Origin: Manihot esculenta
Lineage: Eukaryota > Streptophyta > Magnoliopsida > Malpighiales > Euphorbiaceae
NCBI RefSeq assembly: GCF_001659605.2
Contig: NC_035178.2
Location: 3,935,734-3,999,733 of the forward strand
Length of the DNA: 64,000 nucleotides
Direction: 5' to 3'
The number at the start of each line of letters is the position of its first letter. Positions within the stretch are counted from its first letter, which is position 1. The position numbers and the translations under genes are program-made. Below are positions 52,501 to 64,000 of the stretch, piece after piece. The notes beneath the pieces were generated by a model. That model was not told the DNA's origin. It did not search any database and saw only the letters and a program-made list of their open reading frames with translations.

Positions 52501-54973
52501 GGAGATGTTTTCGTTGGACCTGGCAGAAAAAGAATCTGCCCGTTTGTACAGTTAATAACTGCTATGACCTGTATTTTAAAGTTCACAGCCATATTGTTTA
52601 CTGGTGCAGAAAATATTACATTTAGGATGTAATGGTGAAGGAACCTTCAACATGGTTTTCATTGATTGTTTTCTAAACAGTGGGCTTAAGGAGTGATTAT
52701 CCTTTGTGTAATTTAAGATTGTAGCGCACATTGATTAGTAATAATATGACCACTGACACTGCCGTAGGGGAAGTTGTCATATTTTGGGCTTATTCGTAAA
52801 AATCTATGGTGTTGTTTCCAAACTGCTCAAGGTCTTGATTTCTATTTATATGTTTATTTGATTGTTATAATGGTAGAGATTTGTAGTTCTCCTAGCTTCC
52901 TTAATATTTACATTCTAAGTTGAGTTGATATTCTGGGAATGTGTTAAACTTCTATAACAGTGTTGGAAAAGAAAATGAGGAAGTGCCATGTAATTTTTTT
53001 GAAGGTTAGCAGTCGGAATACACCATGATATTAAATTTAGAGATTTCATCTGTTTAGAGTATTTGTCAATCAATGTGATCCTAGAGTTCAACTAGAATTC
53101 TGTAGTACTAGTTATCTTTGTAGGATTTGCAAATTTTTTGTTAGATATTTATGGAAATGAGGATATATTATTATCAATTGGTATGGTTGACGAAAATTAT
53201 GATTGTCGAGATAAGTTCATTTTGCTATGAAATAATAATGATGGGGAATATAGCCCTTTTACACTCCGTTTAAATAATACGGATTTCAACTAGAGGATCA
53301 AAGTAACAATTGGTTCCTATTTGAAAAGTGTTGTAAGAGCACCCACTCTGTTATATATAGCTTTTATTTATATATTCAAATTAGAATGATTTCAAGTCAT
53401 AGTTTTTAAGTTATCCAGATGATAGTAATACCTAGAGCTATCCATTTATGGTTAAACAATTGATATCATATTTATTACAGTTGAAATGCTCTTAACTGTC
53501 TACAAAAATAGTAATACAAGTGATAGTGCATGTGTGCAAGCATATCAACCTTGAATTGTCCATTTGTGGAAATACAAGTGATAGCCGTGTAATATAGTTT
53601 AAATGCTCACCACTTGTTTTTTGTTTACTCCTTTGTTATTTTATTTAACTGTTATTCTCTTTATCAGAGAAACCTGTACAATGCACGTGTAACAAGCTCA
53701 AAACTACTCGAATCTGTCAAGGAAAAAAGAAGAGAGTTACAGTGGTTAAGGCAAAATTTGAAGCTAATCTCCATTCTCAAGGGGCAGGTAATATGGTGCT
53801 AATTTTGGCACATGCGTGGTTGTGTTAATAGGGTTAAGTTACTACTGCTCTCTCTTTGATGTTATATAATTATGCTTGATTACTGCAGATGATATATTTA
53901 GAAGAATTGGCACTTACGGACCAGGATTTTTCCCTGTCTTTATCTGGGGCTATTGAAGCTTTGCGGGCTAGCACACTTCGCCTACCTGTTGTTGGTGGGG
54001 CAAGGGTAAGTGCCATTTTAACTTTTGCTTTATTCTCATCACATTGACCAGTATCATGGCTAATAATTTTCATTTGCTTGCTGTCTCTGACAGGCAGATG
54101 TCCAGAATGTGAAGGATGCTATCTGCTCAGCAGTTGATGTTATGCAGGCAATGGCATCGTCAATATGCTTACTGTTATCGAAGGTGATTTTCCGCCCACT
54201 CTAGCCATAAATGATGATTTCTCATTTTCCCATCATGTTAATTAAAATGTCCACACTACTTGCTGGCATCCGTTCCAAATAATATGACTAAATGAATAAT
54301 TTCAGACAGCATTTTGTTGAACAAGCTCACCATATTTATTCTTGGTCCAAATGATGATTGGAAATCCTCATGCTAAGTGATGTTTGTGTTAATTGCCAGT
54401 CCTTGTGATACTTTAAGTAAGGTTTGACTCAAGGCAATAACAGAGGTGTAGAACATTATTTTCATTAGAATGTGCTTATTTCAGGAAAAGATTTCAAATT
54501 CCCTTCTGATGTTGTCTTATTGCTCATTTTTGTTTCCTCTTATGATTTTGTGGGAATCAATATATATATATATATATATATATATTCATGCATTAGATGT
54601 ATGTCTAATTAGATGTATGTCTAAAGGCATCTACTGTTGATAGGTTGGGGAAGTAAACAGTCTAGTGGTTGAACTTGCTAATGTTGCTGTGAAAGAGCGT
54701 GCTTTGCTTGATCAATGCAAGGATCTCTTGTCAGTCATTGCAGCCATGCAGGTAATCTGTGTTTGGTTTAACTTTTTCCAGGAACTGTGAAGCACATAAC
54801 AGTTATAACTCATATAAGCGGTTATCTTATTCTTAGAGGGGCCATGTTTTTGATGATTCAGTTTCTCGTTTTTACATGAAAAATATCTCTATGGCCAGGT
54901 GAAGGAATGTAGCCTGAGAACACATTTTATACAAGTAAAACGTGTACCCTCCAGCCTAACAACGAAAGTGTAA
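49568..54973 (+). CDS. QWRF2: QWRF-motif protein (QWRF2-like), 6 exons
   Basis: Plant microtubule-associated family of the QWRF/AUGMIN8 (EDE1) type. Exons 49568-50950, 53668-53787, 53889-54005, 54094-54183, 54644-54751 and 54899-54973 give 630 residues. The N-terminal 420 residues are basic, Ser/Pro/Arg-rich and likely disordered (TSRYMSSSSSTAKRSSSPS, RSHSVERRRPTTPRFL), with family blocks ITSTRSLSVSFQGESFSL, RFWQETNNKLRR and TPSILSFAADIRR. The QWRF motif sits at residues 441-444 in NRLLQWRFVNARAD, followed by a helical, probably coiled-coil C-terminus (EKRRELQWLRQNLKLISILKGQ to the end). The wording is closest to Arabidopsis QWRF2, involved in fertility and organ shape. The upstream in-frame TTG is not a start; ATG 49568 fits the family MVAA opening. 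Intron 1 is 2.7 kb. Confidence 0.94.
50951..53667 (+). other. Large first intron of the QWRF gene
   Basis: A 2.7-kb intron between the exon that ends QRLNAE and the exon that starts RNLYNAR. It contains no clear gene. A patch at about 51355-51420 with words such as GGGCATTAGAGGCTAGGTGC looks like an old repeat end. The short open frames within do not resemble proteins. Confidence 0.6.
54561..54585. repeat. (TA)n microsatellite in QWRF intron 4
   Basis: About twelve TA units inside the intron between exons 4 and 5, followed by a direct repeat of ATTAGATGTATGTCTAA (about 54594-54625). Confidence 0.85.
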
Positions 54974-55584
54974 AGCTTATGTTACTTGACAACCTACCCT
55001 ACACGCTAACAGACTGGGTCGTTTTCCCTCGGATTGAAGGAGCCAAAAATAAGATGAGTATCAATTAAAATGGTCAGTTGCTTAGAAGCAGAAGATAGCA
55101 CACTTGCCAAGGCTATATTATATTTGCATAGACGGCATGGAGCTGTCATTCACAATATTCAGATTAGATTGTATAAAGGTACTTTCTCTATAGGGCAGAG
55201 AAAAAATATATGTAAATATGTTGTTATTCAGTAGTTGTTGATGAAGTTTGATATCACTGGCCTAATGTTACGTTTGTGTGTATTTACGAGTTCTGCACTG
55301 CTATCGTCTGAAACAAATTTGTGACACATTAATTTCTGTATATATCAAGCCATTGCTTGTCAACATCTGCAACTTTTTTATCCCATTAAATACTAGGAAA
55401 AGATTGAAATGAATCTATCTTGAATTGGTGAATTGTAAAATCCAGTATTCCTCTTTCTGCTCGCTATATGTTTTAAATGAAGGATATCTATCTGTCTTGG
55501 CCTTGAATTGGATGGATAATTTTATTTTCAATTACCAGGGAAAATTATTCCAATCTTCCGTTAGGGTTTCTTCTTGGGCTTGAT

Positions 55585-56790
55585 TAGGGATGTAAACGGG
55601 TAGGGTACCCGCGAAATTGAGGTACCTAAACCTGAACTCGATTATATATAAAATTTCCGAATCCGTCCCAAATCCGTTTAGTATTTTAATTTTATTATCC
55701 GTATCCGTTTCAAATCCGTTTAACAATACCCGTACAATATCCAAACCCGACCGAACCCGATTTTTTTAAATTCAATTCAATGAAAGAAATTTAAAAATTT
55801 AGATCTGATAACCCAAATATCAAACCCTAAATTAAAAGCACAACCTGAATATCAACCTCAATTATCTATTCAACGTAAAACTATCCCTAAGATATGCACA
55901 ATCCAGCAGTAGAAATATTGGAGAAATACCCAGAGTAGTAATATTGGAGAACAATAATCAAATAGCAAATATCCAAATAATTAAATTAATAGTTCATAAA
56001 TTCTAAAATTTTTTAATAGCAACTAAAAATTCTTTAACAATATGCACATAAAAGATCTTGATTATCAAAAAATTTGATTGCAAACCTGAAGATAATTCCA
56101 GCCAAAGGAGATGTCGCCGACGCCGATTGTGGAGAGGCAAGGGTTATCTCCGGCAGTCATCGGTGAAGTGGGAGAGAGGGAAGAGTTGTCTCCGACTGAG
56201 AAGTGGGAGATGTGGCCACTGGAGAGAGAAGGAGATATCGGGAGAGAGAAGATTTATCATCGACTGGGGAGAGAAAGGAGACATCGCGATTGGGCTGCCG
56301 GCACTCGTAAGTGAAATGGGGGAGAGAGGCGTTGACTGGAAAGTGGGACTGTGAGAGATGTTACCAACTGGAGAGAGAATGAGATATTGATGACTGAGGG
56401 AGAAGAAGATTTATGGTCACTAGGGAGAGAAAAGAGATGTCGTCGATGCTGACCGGCCTGCGCCGGCAGTCATCACTGAAGTGGAGGAGAGAGGCCGATT
56501 GGAAATTATGGGAAGAGAAGCAGGGAGAGAGGCGACGACCGAGAGAGGGAAGTGAAAATGAAAAAAAAAAAAGAATTAAGGATTAGGGTTAGGGTTAGTT
56601 TTGTTATATACTAATCGGGTTCGGGTAACGGGTATCCGATAGTCTAATTCCGAACCCTATCCGAATCCGAGACGAGTAAAATTTTTCAAATCCGAATCCG
56701 GCCAAATCCGTTTTGCAAAAACCCAAATCCATCCTAATAGGATTTGGACGGAGTGGGTACCCGTAAAAACCCGCCCGCCTGACATCCCTA
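55585..56790. mobile_element. Second hAT-like non-autonomous element, 1206 bp
   Basis: Ends read TAGGGATGTAAACGGGTAGG on the left and TAGGGATGTCAGGCGGGCGG on the right (complement), identical for the first nine bases. Both subterminal parts carry AAATCCG/CGGATTT and GGGTACCCG words in inverted arrangement. The flanking 8-mers GGCTTGAT and GGCTAGTC share five positions, consistent with a worn target duplication. The interior (about 56085-56560) is GA-rich with degenerate repeats such as GGAGAGAGAAGGAGAT and GATGTCG, unlike the AT-rich surroundings. No transposase is present. Confidence 0.75.
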
Positions 56791-57059
56791 GGCTAGTCAT
56801 TTGCCATTTCTTTTGTTAAAAGTTCCTTTTTTTCAGGCGTGTTGCTTCCTTGCCGTTTTTATTCCTTAAGCTTCCAGGAACCTTTTCTCTTTAGCTGATA
56901 ATATAAGCTTAGAATTGTCATAACTTGGTACTCCTATTAAACAAATATTTGCACGCCATATGTGCTGCAGAGCAGAAAAAACTCACCTTGACCTAGCAAT
57001 CTACACGCTATACATACGCCAACAAACTCCTCCCTTCTAAGGAGACAAAAGGGTGCCCA

Positions 57060-58090
57060 ACAATCAATGATCAACCGTCTCTCTCTAATTGTTAGAGGGA
57101 ATCTTCCTCTCATTTTTCTCTGGGTTTCTAGGGTTAGGCCTTCTTCTTCTTCTTCTTCTTCTTCTAGCTTCCCTGCTCCCGCCTTGACCAGAATTTGGGT
57201 TTTCTCCCTTTCTACCTTTTGGTGGGATTATAAACAGGTCCAGCTTGTGGTTTTTTAACTTTTTGGTCCGTTGATTTCATGGTGAGTGATAAATTTGTCT
57301 TGCTATGTGATCGACATTTTTTACGAGCTTGATAAAAGACAAGCCAAAAAAGCCAAAAAAAAAAAGGACGATTAAGAAAAGTGCAATACGTGAACATTAA
57401 TAAGTTAAAAAATTTTTGAAAATATTTAAGTGAGCCTTTTCATTGAGAAAAAAGATGCACCAAATAAGATGGTAAAATTGGATTATTAGATCTGTTGGAA
57501 GCCAATTAGTCAGAGATCAATCGAGATAGATAATTCAACTCAATATAGATTTTATATATTTAATGTTGACTTGTCTTATATTTTACTTGTAACAATTTGA
57601 CTGGAATAGACCAAGTCGGCCTATAATGATTTTACTAACAGTTGACTCTTTTACTATATGACCCATACTTTAACGATCAATCCTTGAAAGACATGTAATT
57701 CGCTCCTCTTCACTACTATTGAATCTAAACTTAGCAAGAGATTTCAACAGAGTGGATTTAGTTATGAGTTGGAGTGATTCTAAGGAGCACAAGAGAACTC
57801 GATGATATCTTCTGTAGTCTTCCTCCGACAAGTTGGTGGAAGCTAGAATCCTGACGAAGCCATTAAAGGTAGAGAGGAGAACTCTTAAGAGTAATGATGA
57901 TCCAATTAGGAGAGAGTTGGGTCAGAGTGTTGGTGGTTCTACGGGCAGATGGAACCGCTGCTCTATGCAGATGGCAAATCGGGATATTTACGGAGGCTTG
58001 ACGCTTGGATGCTACAGAACTTCAGTATTCTTCTTTTTCCCTTCAGTTTCCGCCCCATCTTGTAAATAATAATAATAATAATAATAACCT
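57060..58090 (+). mobile_element. Possible truncated non-LTR element ending in (AAT)n
   Basis: A stretch of mixed composition runs into CTTGTAAATAATAATAATAA at its right end, the usual way some plant LINEs end. A (CTT)n run lies near its left end. I found no reverse transcriptase motif or target duplication, so this rests on context only. Confidence 0.25.
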
Positions 58091-59500
58091 GATTTAAGTA
58101 TCAAAGGGTCATCGTTTAGGTCTTTTGTTTTGACTTTTCTTGACCAGGCTTAAGAAAACGTTGAGACTCAATGGCAGCTTAAAAACACATGTAATCCATT
58201 TTCTTTTGAATGGCGTCACTGTGTATCGGCTACCCTGCATTTGGCCTCGATGTTTTTGCATATTTCGCATCGCCCACTGGCTTGTACAAGGAGAATGCTG
58301 ATCCAATGAAGGTGATGTGGGATCCGCAGCATATGCCACAAGACGCGGCGACTCGAACAGATTGCAATAGACAAATTTGCCTTTCATTTCATCAATCATG
58401 TCCTTTTCATATACGATAACCTTTCTATCTCTTTTTTAAAAAATAAATTAAATAAAAGAAACATTTTTCTTAGGTGTTGATGTCGTGGAACCCACTTCCA
58501 ATGGAGGAGGACTATGGAGGAGGCTGACGTGCACCGCACCCATTTTCTTTTTCTCTTCACAATTTGGGACCCACCTTCTCTCACTATTTCAATTCCACGC
58601 CAAGTACGCAAATTCATCTTCTTCCTTGTTACAATGAGACCATGAATCAAAATATCATCTGACTTTATGTGAATGCCATGCTCTTTCAGCAAATTTTGTG
58701 GTCTACCTTACTATCTACTGCCCATTTTTTAATCACCCACGCTTATTTCTTTACTTAATTTGGGATGATATGGGTAATAATAGAAGTAGAATTTCATCAT
58801 TACTCAACACCACCAAAATTCCATCTATATGTTCACTTGCCAGTACAGTGCAAATCTTTGGAATTACTAGAATAACAAGGCCGTCATTTCTTGAATTGCT
58901 TCTTAGTGTATTTGCTTCATCATGTATTTATCATACAAATAAATTAATATGGAAAAACTATGAGAAATGACCTTATTTCAATGGAAGCAACTAGGAACAA
59001 ATCAAAGGAAAACCAAGATGGTTGCGGCCAGCAATTGATCCAACCAACCAAAATTTAAACAGAGGTTGGATTTGTGGGTTGCAATTTCCAAGAACCTCAA
59101 ACAGTAGCCATGGGAACGGGTCCAGAGTCTCTCTGACTTATTGGTGACCCAGAGCAACTACGTGTCATACCAAAGGTCTCTCAATCTAAGAGCCACTTGG
59201 GGTGGGTCTCAGCAGCTTATCTCTATCCTCAGATGCTAATGATAATCTCTCTCCTCTACTCCATACATACCAACAGGACAAAATCCTCTACCAAAATCCT
59301 CCACAATATGACAATTCAATTGCCATCATTATCATAATTTCTCTTTAAAAAAAAAAAAAAAAACATAACATAATCACCGCCGGAAATGTATCCAAAAACT
59401 CGCCGGGCTAAAATTCCGGCTTCATATTTATATAGAAACAAAAAGTTTCCACTGCTACAGTGATCACTTACAGTACAATTAGCACCATCTCTTTCCCTAT

Positions 59501-60236
59501 TCAAACGAACAGATTTAAGAGTTTCTTACTATCGCTACCATTGCTCTCAAAAGTCGTTGTCTCTGATGATTCTTCTGTATAAAACGACATCGCATCTCTG
59601 CCTCTCTTCTCTCTTCCAGTTCTACCTGCCGCCACAAGCTTTGACGTGAGAGAAAGATTGAGATCCGACGCTTGATTCTCCCTAGCGATTGGACCATACG
59701 GCTTTGATTGGGTCCACATGTTTCGCAACTTGCATGCCTCCGCAGAGAAACTATCAGATGACTCATCGTAATTTGGCGCGATGAATCCTGTGAGAATTCC
59801 CGGTATCGGACGAAGTGTTCCGCCAGAGAGAACTGTCTCCACCGCCGCCTGGCATACGTGCCAGTTGCCGCTCCACAACAGTCCCACCGCTCCGTTTACC
59901 GGATTCACCGTACGCCCGCAAGCCTCAAACAGCAGCGATTGAAACAAAGCTACATAATTTTTAACAAAAACACAGAAAACAAGCAAGCAAAAGCATTCCC
60001 ATCAACATCTTACAAGTATATATATGCAGTTTTATACACGTGTATTTTGTACCTGGCCGTTGGGATTCTGGAACAGCGGAGATGAGAGACATGAGATCAC
60101 TGCGGCCGAAGAATTTGGCGAGAAATAAAGTAGCGTTGCCTTGTGCTTCGGGGGAACTGATCCAGTGGAGGCACGACCTCAGAATACAAGTCTCGCTGCA
60201 ACCCTTGCGCAGAACTCGGCATCCATTGCAGCTCAT
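59501..60236 (-). CDS. Class II LOB-domain (LBD) transcription factor, 2 exons
   Basis: Plant-specific DNA-binding protein. Exons 60236-60053 and 59949-59501 join in phase to give 210 residues. The zinc-finger-like block is at the very start: Cys3-x2-Cys6-x6-Cys13-x3-Cys17 in [17 protein letters not shown]. The GAS block follows ([69 protein letters not shown]). There is no full Leu-zipper spacing, which marks class II. The C-terminus has DLNLSLTSK and ends KKLLNLFV, like the LBD37/38/39 group, which in Arabidopsis represses anthocyanin and nitrogen-response genes. The exact ortholog cannot be fixed by eye. The GTG two codons upstream is not a start; ATG 60236 gives the family's usual MSCNGCR. 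The intron position, inside QRP-A/LFQ, is the usual one. Confidence 0.94.
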
Positions 60237-60897
60237 CTCCACCGTTGGTCACGATTGAACTGGAAAGAAAAGGTTAGAAAATTCTGCCGATTTTGATATC
60301 CGATCGTTATACAGGGGTGAAGTTTTCTTGAGAGGTAAGGAAGTCCAGAGTGAGTGAGATAGAGAGAAAGAGGCACGAGAGTGAGCTTGGGGAAGTGAGT
60401 GTAATGAATTAATAATGGCAAAAGAGAAGGAAATGCTGGTTTGGTGAATGGGTTGAGTTAAATTAACTAGGGGTTAAGTTGAGATTTTTGTAATGGACGG
60501 TGGGATTTTAGTTTTGGCATACGGTGGGGTCAAGTGTTTTGTGTTCGTCGAGGCGAATATCTTCCAAACTCTGGGCACGAGCGGCTCCGTGTTTTCGCGT
60601 CGCTTATTCAGCCAGATTTGCACCGTTAGATTTTGAGTAAGGTATTGATGTGAGCCGTTGGATGTTTAATTTCTTTTCTCTTTGTACTTTTTATTCATGT
60701 ACGGGTACGAAGTCTAACCGCCCCATTCAAGTGGACAGTGACACAGAAACCTTGTTTTCCTGTTTCTTAATTAGCTCTCCACCACATAGCTCACAGCGTA
60801 GATCTAGGCTCTAGTTTTCTCTTTCATCTTGTCCTTTTTCAAAAATTAAAATTAAAAAAAATAGATCAAAGGAAAAGTGAAACTCAATAAAACTTTT

Positions 60898-60998
60898 TTT
60901 TTTTTTCAATTGGGGTTGGAGAGTTGAACCTTATACCTTTCAAGATTACATGATGCACTTTTCACCAGGTTAAGCCTTAGAGTGCTAATTAGGTATAT
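60898..60998 (-). mobile_element. SINE-like fragment with A-box and B-box
   Basis: Read on the minus strand there is GGCTTAACCTGG (A-box-like, 60965-60976), then GGTTCAACTC (B-box-like, 60921-60930), then CCCCAATTG and a run of A (T run at about 60894-60906 on the plus strand). This is the order of a short tRNA-derived SINE. A fuller copy elsewhere would be needed to confirm it. Confidence 0.4.
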
Positions 60999-62760
60999 TA
61001 TGATTCAGATATTCAATTCGATCACCCTATTAATTTAAAAAGTTATATAGTTATAATTAAATTTAAAAAATAAATCCATGATGAATTCGGATCAATTTAA
61101 ATTTTATTTATTGGATATTTATTATTTAAATTTATTTATATAAATAATTAATTTAATATATTTTATAATAATATTTATAAAAATTTTATATATTTTTATT
61201 TAAAAATTTAAATATTTTTAGAAATATTAAATTTTTTAAATGAAAACTATTAATAAAAAATATTTTTTATATAAATTATTAATTAAAATATATAAAATTC
61301 GAATAATAATAATTAACTTTAGAATGAATTTAAATAATTTATATTATTTTTTAATTAAATTTAAAATAAATTTAAATATTATTAATATAAATTCCATCAT
61401 GTTAATATAAATCGAATTTAAATTTAAATATTTTAATTTTCACAAATAATCTATCAGTTTACTATTCCATCTCTTTATAATAAGATAAAAGGGAAATGAA
61501 TACTTATTATTGAATTAAAAATTTAGTGGCCCAAAACTTATTTTGCGTTGAGATTATAATTTAAATTTTAATAAAAAATTATATAAAAATAAATTAAAAA
61601 ATTAGAAAATGAAATACTAGTTCAAAATATAACTTTTCACTTGGAATCAATAAAAATCTTAAAACTCACGAAGTGGAGTCAATATATAAGAAATGAGAAA
61701 TTGAAAAAAGAAATGAATACTTTTAAAAGAGTTGAATTGAGAAAAGATATAAGAGATATGATACATAATTGGAAAAATTTATATATACAAAGGCATCAGA
61801 ATGAGAATGATAAGGATAAGCTAAGTAAGCTATTAAGGGAATATTTTAAAAAGCCAAGGCTCAACCTTTGTCTGATGATGCCTTGTTCACGTGCTGCAAG
61901 TACTCGATATTACAATTTAAAAGCTTGGGACATGACTATGAACTCAATGCTCCTCCCCACATTTGGATATAAGCATCTTTTTATAACATAAGCATCTTTT
62001 CTTTCATTGAAATTCAGTTTGTAATAACATTTTTTTTTTTACTATTGAAATTATATTAGTAAAGAAGTCCTATCAAATATATATGTGTCTAATATTAAAT
62101 ATACCACCCAAAAAAGTGGTCTCACAATGAAAACTTTACTCATTTACTTAATTCAGATTTGATTATTTCTTTGTTGCTGTTGATATGTTAATATGATGTC
62201 TATTGATTGTTGGCCCAAACATAACTGCGGCCTCAACTTCAACTCAATTTCAGTTTTAATAAAAGCCAGTCCTTGCCAAAGCCCAAACCTTTCAAGTTGG
62301 TCTGAGCTCTTAAGGCCTTCATTTTCTCTATTGCCTTCGCTGCACTCTGTGGCGCTTCTTGCCTGTCTTCCAATTTGATACTGACCCTGGTACTGAAGAT
62401 ATTTTCACCAAAGATGAGAACTAACATTTGGGTTCTACGAGTTTTGATTCAACTGCAATCCTTGAGGGAACTTGCCTCAGGAGAGTGAGTAACTGGAGAT
62501 CATGAGGAGAGGATTAGTGTAAAAATGAATAGAGATATCAGGGTTTAATTATGTGAGGGGAAGGGCGATAAGTTTGTTAATTTTGTATAGTAACTGGCCA
62601 CAAGATAAGGATTTTGGAGAACAATTCGGTTCCATAAAATCGATCAAACCGATTTACTTGTATTTAATTAATTTTTTAAATTAATTTCTATTAAAAAATA
62701 TATAATCACTAATTTCAATACCTTAACTATGGTCGTCAATTTTTATTTAAAAGTATAATC

Positions 62761-62885
62761 AATACCATCATAGATAATTATTTTTTCTACACAAATTATG
62801 TTTAGACATCAAATGAAAGATTTAGCGGATGATAAGGAGTCATGCAGTAAAGATTTAGCGGATGATACCATCATAGATAATATAA
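62761..62885. repeat. Nested short direct repeats
   Basis: ATACCATCATAGATAATT occurs near 62762 and again, with one change at the end, near 62867. Between them AAAGATTTAGCGGATGATA occurs twice, near 62817 and 62851. This arrangement points to small recent duplications. Confidence 0.7.
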
Positions 62886-63142
62886 TATTTCATCTTCTTT
62901 TTTTTTTAATTCAAATAATTTTATTATTATTAAAATTATATCCAAAACAAACTTAATTGAATTACTTCAAATTAATCCGAACTAATAGATTTTCTATTAC
63001 ATCCGACCAAAAATATAAAATATTAAATGAAAAAATTTAGAAAATATTATTCTCTAAGATAGAATACAAGAAACTTAGAGACTCCTATTAGACGGTGAAA
63101 CTAACATGTAAAATAATAACCCGTTAAAAGAGTTTGCTGCTA

Positions 63143-63330
63143 AATTAGATCCAAAATAAAATCCAATCAAACTCATGAGATAATAGATTCTTACAATCAT
63201 CACTAATATGACCAAATTCAGAAATACCATCACGCATACTTCGGATTGCATCTACAACAACTTTGACATTCATTTTAAAACTCACATTTTCTACCTGCTT
63301 AACCAACAAAGTGACTCGGGCAATGCAAAA
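63143..63330 (-). pseudogene. Second RNase H-like retroelement relic
   Basis: The minus strand frame reads ARVTLLVKQVENVSF, then MNVKVVVDAIRSMRDG, then ISEFGHISDDCKNLLS, and stops. The last block is the common plant RNase H-like motif (SEFG.I.DDCK.LL) of LINE polyproteins. A stop lies just before it, and another directly after HEFDWILFWI replaces the C-terminal part, so it is not functional. It is more diverged from the copy at 9842-10130 than two recent copies would be. Confidence 0.55.
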
Positions 63331-64000
63331 CTTCTAATACAGTAATAGGGAGGATGGACTCAAAATATATGGTTAACTCCATCAAAAAATAACCTCATTG
63401 GTCTCGTAAAATCGCTGAATAGATAGAACATCTACTATTACTATGAATGCCAATGTCCATATTATATTTCAACTTACCAAGTTCTAGTGGAGCTCAAATA
63501 AAAATTCGACCATGTCTACAAATATGCTCCACCCTATCCCTAGCACGAACAGTCTTTCACTCACTCAAAACCTTTAACCCAACTTCCACCGCTTCATATG
63601 CACTAGACTATGGTCATGCCATAGGAGCCAGATATGTTGTGTCCATATACTTCATGCCGCAATACAAATTTTGTCCTCTAAATTTTGCATTGAAGTTTGC
63701 CAAATAGAGCTCAAAAAATATTACCACTATTGTGTGATAGTGTATCTATATGTAAGTCGAACAACTGCCAACAACGTTGTGTGTATAGACACATGAGGAA
63801 AATATTGTAATTTTTGTCTAAGATTTAACTTTGTTGGAAAGATCTCTCTCAACAGTCCTCATAAAAAGTGCTTGAATGTTGGAGGTACATAGAGCTTCTA
63901 GATTTACTTTAACTCACTTAGGGATAGTATAATTGGTTACACTGTTATGAGCATGAACAACAACATGATAGTCAGATTTAACACTATATTTCTCTGTCTT

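Larger units (their letters stand above)
54974..59500. other. Spacer between QWRF and LBD genes, with second hAT-like element
   Basis: Begins with the QWRF 3' region. A hAT-like element spans 55585-56790. A stretch at 57060-58090 has a (CTT)n run at 57141-57165 and ends in (AAT)n at 58064-58087, perhaps a truncated non-LTR element. The rest, to the LBD stop codon, has no supported gene. Confidence 0.5.
60237..64000. other. LBD promoter and AT-rich right edge
   Basis: The first few hundred bases are the LBD 5' UTR and promoter. From about 60840 the DNA is AT-rich, with a SINE-like fragment (60898-60998), small nested repeats near 62761-62885 and a decayed RNase H-like domain on the minus strand (63143-63330). 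Open frames at 61641-61991 and 63447-63707 lack a good start or family match. Confidence 0.5.

Noticed and set aside
56585..56600. GGGTTAGGGTTAG word like telomere repeats
   Set aside because: Only two units, in the interior of a hAT-like element; plant telomere repeats are TTTAGGG and would be longer.
58210..58419. 69-codon open frame and its antisense partner upstream of the LBD 3' end
   Set aside because: Short, without resemblance to any family and without splice context.
61641..61991. 116-codon Lys/Asn-rich open frame
   Set aside because: It starts at TTG, has AT-driven composition and no family match that I can support.

Overview
This window is plant nuclear DNA from a dicot. The genes have short exons with GT-AG introns, lie between long AT-rich spacers, and include plant-only families (QWRF, LBD class II, subtilase clade 1, ACBP3, glycine-rich wall protein). 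Codon and protein flavour suggest a rosid. Malpighiales/Euphorbiaceae (cassava, rubber tree or castor type) is my guess and is not proven by anything here. There are no operons, CRISPR arrays or prokaryotic features.

Layout, left to right: an ankyrin + RMT2/GAMT-like methyltransferase gene (+, 1221-2706); a single-exon subtilase close to SBT1.7/ARA12 (-, 4498-6819); about 7 kb of AT-rich spacer with repeats and a dead RNase H-like retroelement fragment; a secreted glycine-rich protein (+, 13614-14252); an acyl-CoA-binding protein of the ACBP3 type with four or five exons (-, 15941-18273); a 77-aa zinc-finger protein of the At2g23090 type (+, 21131-21607); an Mpv17/PMP22 family membrane protein (+, 23286-25667); a diverged 250-bp tandem repeat; an 87-aa plant protein of unknown function (+, 29579-30791); two copies of ribosomal protein S29 in tandem (+, 32554-33536 and 35632-36856); a 1.3-kb non-autonomous hAT element with a perfect 8-bp target duplication (37532-38854); a small secreted protein that may be a peptide-hormone precursor (+, 41962-43908); a QWRF-domain microtubule protein (+, 49568-54973); a second hAT-like element (55585-56790); a class II LOB-domain transcription factor (-, 59501-60236); and an AT-rich tail with a SINE-like fragment and another RNase H-like relic.

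The genes do not form one pathway; they are ordinary neighbours in a plant chromosome arm. The strongest observations are the S29 duplication, which carried promoter, introns and 3' region and whose coding differences are all synonymous, and the well-preserved hAT insertion just downstream of it. Also notable are the unfamiliar secreted 114-aa protein with a DDY motif, a cluster of upstream ORFs before the QWRF gene, and two possible C-termini for ACBP3. I saw no convincing new multi-gene system. Exon borders were read by hand from splice sites, reading phase and family resemblance, without transcript evidence.
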